From assembly GCF_003385515.1 (NCBI RefSeq), contig NZ_QNVT01000026.1, forward strand, positions 32,915 to 96,914: 64,000 nt of DNA. The letters are read 5' to 3'. Source of the DNA: Chryseobacterium pennae (lineage in GTDB: Bacteria > Bacteroidota > Bacteroidia > Flavobacteriales > Weeksellaceae). Below are positions 44,420 to 52,400 of the stretch, piece by piece; the first letter of the stretch is position 1, and the number at the start of each line of letters is the position of its first letter. The notes beneath the pieces were generated by a model that was given only the letters and a program-made list of their open reading frames with translations, made no database searches and was not told where the DNA came from. The position numbers and the translations under genes were made by a program.

Positions 44420-44859
44420 AACCATCGGTGTATTTTTTAGCGGAAAATAGACGTATTATTTGACACTGTTTATATACAAAAATTTAGCAGCTCACACATT
44501 CAAAATATATCTCCATTATTGCCCCATAAAGACATCATTTTTTCAAAAATACTCCTCAAACTACTATTTAATATCTATCCGGTTAAAAAAATTAGATACA
44601 ACTTGTATCTAATATGTAATTTATGTACAATAGAAAATAATTCATGCTTTTCAGCTTCACTATCCTGATTCCATTTTCTTTTCTCACAACAAAACTTTAT
44701 CCTTTTTTTTATTTTCCATCAACTTGTTAAATCACACTCAAATTGAATGTAATAAATCATGTACAATTACTTCAATAACTGTACATTTTACGGGTTTCCG
44801 TAATAAAATATTACAAAATAAACACAAATTTAATCACCATTAAGTGATGTAATTATTTT
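44420..44859. other. Gene-free control region before the precursor gene
   Basis: About 440 bp with no gene. It holds a 23-bp perfect inverted repeat (44591-44613), several TGTAC motifs and the dyads TTACGG-GTTT-CCGTAA (44788-44803) and ATCAC-n6-GTGAT (44833-44848, overlapping the -33 region). Confidence 0.5.
44591..44613. promoter_or_regulatory. 23-bp inverted repeat, possible operator
   Basis: ATTAGATACA-ACT-TGTATCTAAT: 10-bp perfect arms, no T run, so more likely a protein-binding site than a terminator. Confidence 0.45.
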
Positions 44860-44867
44860 TAGTTTTG
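44860..44867 (+). promoter_or_regulatory. Possible promoter -7 box of the peptide-modification locus
   Basis: TAGTTTTG fits TAnnTTTG and would give a 5' leader of about 130 bases before the precursor ATG. The dyad ATCAC-n6-GTGAT overlaps the -33 region. Confidence 0.45.
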
Positions 44868-44906
44868 AACCATCGACGTTGATAAAACATTCTGTATTTG
44901 GATTGT

Positions 44907-44923
44907 ATATGTACAGTACATAT
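44907..44923. promoter_or_regulatory. 17-bp palindrome in the leader, possible operator
   Basis: ATATGTAC-A-GTACATAT, 40 bp downstream of the promoter box. Related TGTAC half-sites occur upstream near 44623, 44763 and 44781. Confidence 0.4.
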
Positions 44924-45000
44924 TTAAACATCAGAATGAATCACCCAATGCCAGGGATCATATGGCAGACTATTTTATTTAACAAACAAAAACTCTTAAA

Positions 45001-45198
45001 ATGAAAAAATTAGTTGGAATGAAGAGAAATTTCTCTTCTTTAGAAAACAGAAAACTGAATAACTCAAAGGTTATATTTGGTGGCGGAACAAATACTAGAA
45101 CCACTTCAGAAACAGGAGCAAACGGAAATCCTGGCAATACTGGTGATACCAAATTATATAATGACGGGGAGCTCGTTGCTACGTTAGAAATAGATTAA
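45001..45198 (+). CDS. Precursor peptide of a grasp-with-spasm-type RiPP system
   Basis: A 65-residue peptide with a basic leader (about 1-26, MKKLVGMKRNFSSLENRKL) ending in a GGG (27-29), the usual double-glycine-like cleavage region of Bacteroidota natural-product precursors, and a core of about 36 residues rich in Thr, Asn, Gly, Asp and Glu. Thr/Ser and Asp/Glu are the partners used in ester or amide rings made by ATP-grasp ligases. It is followed by a strong hairpin and then an ATP-grasp and a SPASM gene. The link to those enzymes is by position and composition; the product is unknown. Confidence 0.75.
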   Translation: MKKLVGMKRNFSSLENRKLNNSKVIFGGGTNTRTTSETGANGNPGNTGDTKLYNDGELVATLEID

Positions 45199-45203
45199 TT
45201 AAT

Positions 45204-45230
45204 ATATGGAGGGAGACTCTCCCTCCATAT
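45204..45230 (+). other. Strong hairpin between precursor and downstream genes
   Basis: ATATGGAGGGAG-ACT-CTCCCTCCATAT, 12-bp perfect stem with a 3-base loop starting 5 bp after the precursor stop. No T run follows (TCTTGAC), so it looks like an attenuating or RNA-stabilising element rather than a full terminator. Confidence 0.65.
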
Positions 45231-45280
45231 TCTTGACAAACTAACAGGCAATCAACATAAACCGGTCAAAATATAAGAGA

Positions 45281-46189
45281 ATGAATTATATAAAAAATAT
45301 TTTTATACTCATTGTTGTCTTATTATTCTTTTCCTGCCGGACTAGAAAAGTAAATTATATAGACTATTACCATAAATTATATGCCATTGATAGCAGCTTT
45401 AGAGTAAATAAAGATACACTATCAACCATTAAACAGTATAAAAAATTATTTAGGAAATATCCTTTGTTTCAACAAAATGAAAGACTTAAGGAATATGAAA
45501 CTTATATTAAGCTTTCTGATAAATTCAATAAAAACTTTGGTGGAAAAAAAAGTCTTTACAGGCTTATAACACAGGTTGCTCCCTATTGGAAATATAAAAA
45601 AGCAGATCCGGATTTTTTCAAACTTTATAAAAAGTATGGAATTGATAGCATTCAGATAGAACAGGAAGTGATACAATGGAAAAAAAGCCTTAATAAAGAA
45701 TTAGTAGATTCTTTCAGTATTGCATTTAACAGAGATCAATATAATCATCGTATTGGCCCAATCGTTAGTATTAACGATAGGAAGAATGCAGATCTATTAG
45801 TTTGGACTTTAAAAAAAAATAGATTTCCCTCAATTCAGAAAATTGGTCTGTATGGGAATAACGGCGTTTTTATGCCAATGGGACTACTATTCAACCATAT
45901 GGCAGGTTATGAACATTATGAATACTTTAAAACAATGCTATTAGAATATGTAAAGTCCGTTGAATGTACTCCTAGAGATTACATGGAAATGGTTGACAAA
46001 CATCAATATATTAATCATCTGGAAACTCAATACGGTATATTCGTACATTATTCTACACCCGATTTTAATGCATCAGATTCTGCAAGGATAAACCGTAACC
46101 GTAAAGCAATAGGTTTTCCAAGCCTTAAACAATCTGCTAACATTACAAAAGACTTTCAAAAGCTCAATAACCGGAAGGTTTCAAAATAG
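45281..46189 (+). CDS. Lipoprotein in the peptide locus, DUF6624-like
   Basis: A 302-residue protein with a lipobox (LFFSC, Cys19). The mature part is helical and basic. Its second half shows ISINDRKNADLLVWTLKKN and RFPSIQKIGLYGN, a later LLFNHMAGYEHYEYFKTML and the end LETQYGIFVHYSTP...INRNRKAIGFPSL, an order that resembles the DUF6624 family (QYGTQ and RRK..GLP motifs). Bacteroidota peptide-modification loci often carry a lipoprotein, perhaps for export, sensing or self-protection. It is strongly A/T-rich like its neighbours. Family assignment is tentative. Confidence 0.6.
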   Translation: MNYIKNIFILIVVLLFFSCRTRKVNYIDYYHKLYAIDSSFRVNKDTLSTIKQYKKLFRKYPLFQQNERLKEYETYIKLSDKFNKNFGGKKSLYRLITQVAPYWKYKKADPDFFKLYKKYGIDSIQIEQEVIQWKKSLNKELVDSFSIAFNRDQYNHRIGPIVSINDRKNADLLVWTLKKNRFPSIQKIGLYGNNGVFMPMGLLFNHMAGYEHYEYFKTMLLEYVKSVECTPRDYMEMVDKHQYINHLETQYGIFVHYSTPDFNASDSARINRNRKAIGFPSLKQSANITKDFQKLNNRKVSK

Positions 46190-46201
46190 AATAAAGCACC
46201 T

Positions 46202-47104
46202 ATGATACTGATCATTTCGCAAAATAATGAAGCTACTACAAATGAAGTTATCAGATATCTGATGATCATGAAGAAAAAATTTATCCGTATTCATGAAGAT
46301 GAGGTATTTGAAATCAGAACACATAAAAAGAGGATATTCTTACAAAGCCTTACCAATCGTTTTTTTCTTGATGAAATTAACAGTGTATGGTATAGAAGAG
46401 GTAAATTAAATTTTAACCGTTTAAAATATAGTAATCCTTCAATTAACCTTGATATGTACGAAACACAGCACTGGCTTGAAGATTACGTCAGAATGACTCT
46501 TGAATCAAAAAAACATATCAACAAAGAAAGCACATGCCATATTAACAAGCTTACTGTGCTTGAAAGGGCCAAAGACTTTGGTTTTGATGTTCCTGAATAT
46601 TTTCTCGCTGAAAATACCGAAGAAGTAGAGATTAATAAAACGATCGTAAAAACTATAGGGGGAAATGTTATGTTGGAGGAAATCAAAAAGGACTACGGTG
46701 GTTTTATGTATACCTCAATTGTTGAAAAAGAGGAAAAAAATGATTTTTTCATTACTTTTTTTCAGGAAAAAATTGAAAAAGATTTTGAAATCAGAACTTT
46801 TTATTTGAATACAAAGTGCTGGTCCATGGCAATTTTCTCACAAAATGACCAACAAACAAAAATAGATTTCCGAAAGTATAATGATAAGAAACCTAATAGA
46901 AATGTTCCCTATCAGCTTCCAAAACACATTGAAGAAAAGATCAATCTGTTGATGCAATCCTTAGATCTCAATTGTGGTTCAATAGACTTTATCAAAAAAG
47001 AAAACAAATTTTATTTTCTGGAAATAAATCCCATAGGACAGTTCCTGGGATTATCAAATATCTGTAACTATCAATTGGAAAGAAAAATAGCTGAATATTT
47101 ATGA
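46202..47104 (+). CDS. ATP-grasp peptide maturase of a grasp-with-spasm-type system
   Basis: A 300-residue ATP-grasp ligase. The start MILIISQNNEATTNEVIRYL, the following VWYRRGKLNF, the central VKTIGG lysine region, DFEIRTFYLNTKCWSMAIFSQ and the C-terminal metal/ATP site CGSIDFIKKENKFYFLEINPIGQF are family marks. This class activates acidic side chains with ATP to form ester or amide cross-links in ribosomally made peptides. It ends in ATGA shared with the 60-residue gene, so they are co-translated. The neighbouring SPASM gene and the precursor match the system known as grasp-with-spasm. Confidence 0.82.
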   Translation: MILIISQNNEATTNEVIRYLMIMKKKFIRIHEDEVFEIRTHKKRIFLQSLTNRFFLDEINSVWYRRGKLNFNRLKYSNPSINLDMYETQHWLEDYVRMTLESKKHINKESTCHINKLTVLERAKDFGFDVPEYFLAENTEEVEINKTIVKTIGGNVMLEEIKKDYGGFMYTSIVEKEEKNDFFITFFQEKIEKDFEIRTFYLNTKCWSMAIFSQNDQQTKIDFRKYNDKKPNRNVPYQLPKHIEEKINLLMQSLDLNCGSIDFIKKENKFYFLEINPIGQFLGLSNICNYQLERKIAEYL

Positions 47105-47283
47105 GAAATTTATACAAAGAAAAAAATAAACTGCCACTCACCTTCCAGTATATGGATATCTTCAAAATCACGAATTCTGCTAAGCTAGATAGCAATTCAT
47201 TTTATTATTCAATATGTAAAAAATACCAAACTGATTATTATCTCAGGGAAAAACCTTGTAAACCACTCTCCAGACTGCTATGA
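47101..47283 (+). CDS. 60-residue protein between the two maturase genes
   Basis: A small basic protein (MRNLYKEKNKLPLTFQYMDI...) with two cysteines and no signal peptide or membrane segment. Both ends overlap their neighbours by ATGA (47101-47104 and 47280-47283), so it is certainly in the translated operon and not a chance frame. It is too short for a usual precursor-recognition domain of about 90 residues, though it could be a reduced one, or a second unmodified or modified peptide. I do not recognise it. Confidence 0.72.
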   Translation: MRNLYKEKNKLPLTFQYMDIFKITNSAKLDSNSFYYSICKKYQTDYYLREKPCKPLSRLL

Positions 47284-48359
47284 AATATTTTACCTTATTT
47301 AGTAATATTCTGATTACAAAAGGAGCCAACAGGATACTGATTTCAGATCTCCAGAGAAATGCTTCAGAATTATATCCTCTGGAATTTTATGACCTTATTG
47401 AACAGTTGAAAAAGAATTCCATTGAAGAAATTCTGGAAACATATAATGATGAATCTCAAGATATTGTTAAGGAATATGTAGAGATTCTTTTAAACAATGA
47501 ATACGGTTTTATTACAGAGAATGACCGGGATGGTAATTTTCCGGCCTTATCTCACCAATATAGCGAGCCTAATAGTATTAATAACCTCTTTATCGAGATG
47601 GCAGATATCAGGCTTTTAAACAGGCTTAAAGACTCTGTAGAAAATCTTGAGATCAGGCATATGGTAATTTATAGTTCAAGATCATTAACATTAGAGGAGA
47701 TTATTAACATAGACCGTACATTTAGCTCATCTGCCCTTAAGGGAATAGAAATCATTTCTCCTTTTCACTCAGCAATAGATCGGTTATTCATACAGAAACT
47801 GAACCATAGCACAGAAAGAATTTACAATCTTATTTTCTATCTGTGTACGCAGAAGCCTTTTAAAATAAAAGATGAATTCAGGTTCAGTCTGAACTTTGTA
47901 AAGGAACCTCTAAAAATATCATCCTGCGGAAAAGTGGATATGAAATACTTCAATACCAATCTTCCCAAGGTTCTGGAAGCCATTAATCATAATTCCTGCC
48001 TGTATAAAAAAATGGGAATAGATCAGGAAGGAAACATTAAAAACTGTCCTTTAATGGCTGAAAGCTTTGGAAACATTCAGAAGATAAGCCTTGAGGATGC
48101 TTTACTTCAACCTGGTTTCAAAAGATACTGGGATATAACCAAAGACGCCATAGAAGGCTGCAAAGACTGCGAATTCAGGTATATCTGCACAGATTGCAGG
48201 GCTTATACAGAACGGTCTCATTATACACAGGAAAACAGGGATATTTCGAAGCCGTTAAAATGTGGCTATAATCCTTATACCAACGAATGGAAAGACTGGA
48301 GTAAAAATCCGTTGAAGCAGAAAACCATTCAATATTATGGGATCCGGAAAACAAAATAG
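47280..48359 (+). CDS. SPASM-domain peptide maturase lacking the radical-SAM motif
   Basis: A 359-residue protein. Eight of its nine cysteines lie in the C-terminal half: C216, C240, C256, C294, C297, C303, C306 and C328, with SCLYKKMGIDQEGNIKNCP and CKDCEFRYICTDC matching SPASM auxiliary Fe-S cluster sites. The first 188 residues contain no cysteine, so the CX3CX2C that binds the SAM-cleaving cluster is absent. The protein may be a non-SAM partner that binds the precursor or a cluster, rather than a full radical-SAM enzyme. It is translationally coupled to the 60-residue gene and ends inside a terminator stem. Confidence 0.8.
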   Translation: MKYFTLFSNILITKGANRILISDLQRNASELYPLEFYDLIEQLKKNSIEEILETYNDESQDIVKEYVEILLNNEYGFITENDRDGNFPALSHQYSEPNSINNLFIEMADIRLLNRLKDSVENLEIRHMVIYSSRSLTLEEIINIDRTFSSSALKGIEIISPFHSAIDRLFIQKLNHSTERIYNLIFYLCTQKPFKIKDEFRFSLNFVKEPLKISSCGKVDMKYFNTNLPKVLEAINHNSCLYKKMGIDQEGNIKNCPLMAESFGNIQKISLEDALLQPGFKRYWDITKDAIEGCKDCEFRYICTDCRAYTERSHYTQENRDISKPLKCGYNPYTNEWKDWSKNPLKQKTIQYYGIRKTK

Positions 48360-48389
48360 CTTTTAAACATGGTTTAAAAGCTATTTTGT
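48351..48389. terminator. Bidirectional terminator ending the peptide locus
   Basis: ACAAAATAGCTTTTAAAC and its exact complement (18-bp arms) enclose ATG. The left arm contains the SPASM gene's stop codon. It also faces the converging membrane-protein gene. Confidence 0.85.
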
Positions 48390-48412
48390 TATGTAGAAAT
48401 AAGAAAAAACTC

Positions 48413-48790
48413 TTATTTAAAAAACTTCCATTTCGGAATAATGGCCAGCATACCAAAACCTGTAAAAAGGAAAAGGTTTGTAACATCCGTATACAAAAAT
48501 GTAGACAGGTAATAGTTGTGCATAAAAAAATGCATGACCAAAAGCGCCGGGAACATAATAATTCCGACTTTTCTATAGAAGAACATCAGGACCAATCCTA
48601 TCATCATCAATGCATCAATTGAAAAGATAATATAAAAGTACCACCTTGGGATATCAAGGTATTCATGCTGAAGGTACTCATCAACATCAATTCCCAATCC
48701 CATTACTGTAAACAACATCAAGGCTGCAAATGCCAGTACAAATCCCCATCCTTTCTTCGGATCTTCGTCAAAATAGCTGTATTCTTCCAT
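48413..48790 (-). CDS. Four-helix membrane protein of unknown function
   Basis: A 125-residue inner-membrane protein with an acidic N-terminus (MEEYSYFDEDPKKGW) and four hydrophobic segments, the third and fourth separated by a short loop (HFFMHNYYLSTFLYTDVTN). No motif that I recognise. It is the only gene between the Lrp regulator and the peptide locus terminator, and a terminator separates it from Lrp, so it has its own promoter. Confidence 0.65.
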   Translation of the reverse strand: MEEYSYFDEDPKKGWGFVLAFAALMLFTVMGLGIDVDEYLQHEYLDIPRWYFYIIFSIDALMMIGLVLMFFYRKVGIIMFPALLVMHFFMHNYYLSTFLYTDVTNLFLFTGFGMLAIIPKWKFFK

Positions 48791-48796
48791 AGGTAC

Positions 48797-48834
48797 AAAA
48801 ATAAAGAACTTATGAGAGATTTCATAAGTTCTTT
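48797..48834 (-). terminator. Intrinsic terminator after the Lrp-type gene
   Basis: AAAGAACTTATGA and TCATAAGTTCTTT (13-bp arms) enclose GAGATT; on the minus strand TATTTTTG follows. Confidence 0.85.
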
Positions 48835-48859
48835 TATAGTTATTCGTTTAAAATTTGAA

Positions 48860-49330
48860 TTAAATAGAGATCGCGTTGATCAGTCTATTTTTGTCACTCA
48901 AGAATTCTTCCATAGAGATCATACTTTCAGTTCTCATTACGTCCTGAATGTCGTCAATCTGATAGATAATTCTCTTAGCATCATCCGTGTTTTTAGCTCT
49001 TACTTTACAGAAAATATTATATTTTCCAGAAATAACGCTAGCTTCAATTACGTTAGGAATAGTTGACAATTCTTTCAATACTTCCTGAGTACGGTTTGAT
49101 TTTGTCAAAAGGATCCCGATGAAAGCTGTAAAGTGATAGTCCAGCTTACCATAATCGATGCTTAGAGATGATCCCAAAATAATACCTGCATCTTCCATCT
49201 TTTTCACTCTTACGTGAATTGTCCCAGCAGAAACATCCATCTGCTTAGCAATTTCTGTAAAAGGCATTCTTGTGTTTTCTACTAAGAAATCAAGAATCTT
49301 CTTGTCTATTTCGTCCAGTTGATAGTTCAT
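48860..49330 (-). CDS. Lrp/AsnC family transcriptional regulator
   Basis: A 156-residue regulator with an N-terminal winged HTH (MNYQLDEIDKKILDFLVENTR, then MPFTEIAKQMDVSAGTIHVRVKKM) and a C-terminal RAM ligand-binding domain (TAFIGILLTKSNRTQEVLKEL, then VIEASVISGKYNIFCKVRAK). Members respond to amino acids and control amino-acid metabolism or transport. It is cytosolic and DNA-binding. It stands alone, so its targets must be elsewhere. Confidence 0.92.
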   Translation of the reverse strand: MNYQLDEIDKKILDFLVENTRMPFTEIAKQMDVSAGTIHVRVKKMEDAGIILGSSLSIDYGKLDYHFTAFIGILLTKSNRTQEVLKELSTIPNVIEASVISGKYNIFCKVRAKNTDDAKRIIYQIDDIQDVMRTESMISMEEFLSDKNRLINAISI

Positions 49331-49374
49331 ATTAGTTAAATTACAATTTCTTTAAAAAATCTATGTATTTTTTG

Positions 49375-49382
49375 CAAATTTA
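49375..49382 (-). promoter_or_regulatory. Promoter -7 box for the Lrp-type gene
   Basis: TAAATTTG on the minus strand, exact TAnnTTTG, 45 bp before the ATG. Confidence 0.5.
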
Positions 49383-49464
49383 CGAAAAATAATTTAACTA
49401 AAAAAAATATATCAAACATTAACAATAATTAACACGGATGATAAAAATCATTAAAATATTCCGA

Positions 49465-52400
49465 TTATTTAGCATTTGATTTTATAGAATCTGTTTTTAT
49501 TTCAGTTTTCTGTTCAGTCACTTTTTTGTCTTTTTTCTTCTTTTTAAACAAAGAATTGAAGCTTTTGCTCCACATGACCCCTACTCCATAGGCTTGATTT
49601 GCAGCTCCGTTCGTACTGATCATTCCGATGTTTGTTGGCTTAGAATACCCTCTTACCACCAAAGTACCATCATTCTTTTTAGACAAATCATATTCTATAG
49701 ACCCTTCTCCTGAAAGATAATTATTCTGTGCTCCGGTAGCACTTGCATCTGTTTTTGACAACGGAATTCCCAATCCTGTCTTTATATTCATCCTTGGCGA
49801 AAGGGCAACACTTACCCCTGCATTGGCCCTATCTCCGATATTTGAGTTCTGATCACCTTTCACATAATTCAGGTCAATCTGGAATTCATTACTCATTGTA
49901 TTAAGAACCGATCCCAGCTGTTTCAGAAGCATATTATATCCTTGTGATTCTGCAACGTTACCCATATTCACTTCTACTCCACCACTATTGGATACGTTAA
50001 AGGTACTCAATAGAAGAACGGAACCAAACTGAAGTACTTTTTCCCCTTCCTGGCTCATTTTTGCCGCTAAAGTTTCTCTTACCTGGCTGGAAACATCCAT
50101 TGCTGTAACATTCAGCTCTACTTTAGGATCTATCAATGATTCGGTAATATTAGCCTGAAGCAAAACACTGATAGGCTGCAGTTTTCCTAAGCTCAGATAT
50201 TCCCCTACATTGGAAACCATTCTTACATAGTTAGCCGTGATATCCAGTCCTGGTTTCATAGCGTCACCATCCCATCTGATGCTGCTGTTTTTCTGAATCT
50301 GAAAGGTTTTATTAAGAATCGCCTTTGAAATAAATGTTCCGTTATCTACCTTATAAGTACCGTTCATGGCAATATTTCCCTGTCTGTTCATCTGGAACTT
50401 CAAAGGTTCTGCAACTCCTTTTACAGTAATACTTCCCACATCATCTCCAATAAGAACATTTACAGTGGTTCCTTTATCTACAGCCAGATTGAAATCAATA
50501 TTCATGTTGGCACCAGTCTTTTTCTTATCTTCCAAGGTTATCAACCCATCTTTTCCTTCTTTCAGGAATCTCAGCATCTTGAATTCTTCAACATTTGAAG
50601 TGGAACCTGAATTAAAGGTAAAAGTACTTCCGTTAAGAGCCTTCATATTAGGTGTCGTTATGCTCAATCCTGATACCGGTCCATCCACATAAAGATCTCC
50701 CTGTCCGTAAACCCTTCCCCAGAAAAGGTCGAAATCTTTTTGAGAGCTATTCAGCATCAACAGGTTATCAGCCCTCATTACAAGAGATACCCCCATTGAA
50801 GACAGGGTCTCAAACTGAATCGCTCCAGAAATATTTCCTTTGGAATTGGATCTCCCGTCATGAACTTCAATATTATTGAGAATTGCAAGCCCTTTGGTTA
50901 ATTGGATCACGGTATCATCAAATGAATAGTCTACCCCTGTAAACAGAAGTTTTAATCCAAAACCTTTCAAAGCAATATCACCATTGTAATCAAGGTTATT
51001 AAGCTTTCCGTTAATCTTAAGATCGCCGGTTGCTTTCCCTCTGAGGTTTCCAAAAATAGTATGAACAAACTGTTGGGTAAATGAAAGGTCAAAATCACGC
51101 ATTTCAGCAGTAAGATCAATATCAGGAGAAGCTGTATTATTATTAACAGTACCCGTAAGATTTAAACTGTTATTCCCCAATATACCTGCAGAATGAACTT
51201 TTACATCAATATCATAAACGTTGAGTGAGAATCCGTTGGTAGCAGAAATTGAGATATCACCCATGTCATTACCATTCATTTTGATATCATCCACCGTAAC
51301 GTCTACAAGAGGCTGCAAAGTATTCTTATCCATTTTGATCTTTACAGTTCCGTTAGCCAGACCTTTTATATCCATTCCATTTCCACCCGACTGCATTTCC
51401 AGGAGTTTCTCTATTGCAAAATCGTTGATATCAGCATCTACATAGAAGTCTTTAGCAGATTTAAATTGGGCTTCTTTTATAAACAAAGCACTCTTATCTG
51501 AATAGATCCTCAGATTTCTGATATCAAAATCGCCTGTCTGTTTTCTGTAGGTAATGGAATGATTCAGCTCCGGACTGGTATCAATAGCCCAGGAAACTTC
51601 ATTGAATTTAACTTCAGTAGGTTCAAACCTGAAAACATAATCACCGGCTGCATCTGTAGACTGATCTACATTAATGGCATATTCTTTAAGCTTTTCATTA
51701 ATTTCATCATCCGGGCTTCCATGCTTAAATAGGGTAGCCAGATGAAGGGTATTTCCGTTTTCGTTATTCCCTTTAAGTTCGAAATCTTTAATAATATTTT
51801 TATTGTACTCCAACCTATTGATCCTTGCATACACCTGCTGAGCAAGATTCGCAGTATTGATCCTTACTTTAACACTGTCTACCATAGCACTGTCTCTGCT
51901 GAGGCTCTTTCTGCCATTGATCTGGTAGTTAGGATTGGAAGCTGCCAAAGCTTTATCAGCATCGGTAATTTCCTCTTCTTTGGTCATAATATATTTCAGC
52001 GCAGTGGCATCAAGGTTCAGGATCAGGTTATTTGAATTTCCATCATACTCTCCTTCTACCAAAGCTCCGTGAGGAAGCTTCAGATCAGGTAAAAAATAAT
52101 TAACCAGTCCCTGCTGAACATCAAATTTCATTGCAAAATTCTGATCTCTGTATAATTTTCTTGGTGGTGGCCCCACAAGAATTCTTCCCACTCCGTTTTC
52201 TACCATTCCTACAAGATCTGCAAGATTATATTTACCCGAGATTTTTCCGGTAGCAGCTCCAGGAGCATCTACATCTATTACACGTCCTCCTGCTTCAACA
52301 AAAGTTTTTAATTTTGCAGCTGGGATACTGTATTTCTGAGTAGCAGTTGCAAAGTGAAGATTATTGGCATTAACGTCAAGTGTAAGATCATTAATGGATG

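Noticed and set aside
47280..48359. Calling the SPASM protein a radical-SAM enzyme
   Set aside because: The CX3CX2C motif is absent and there is no cysteine in the first 188 residues.
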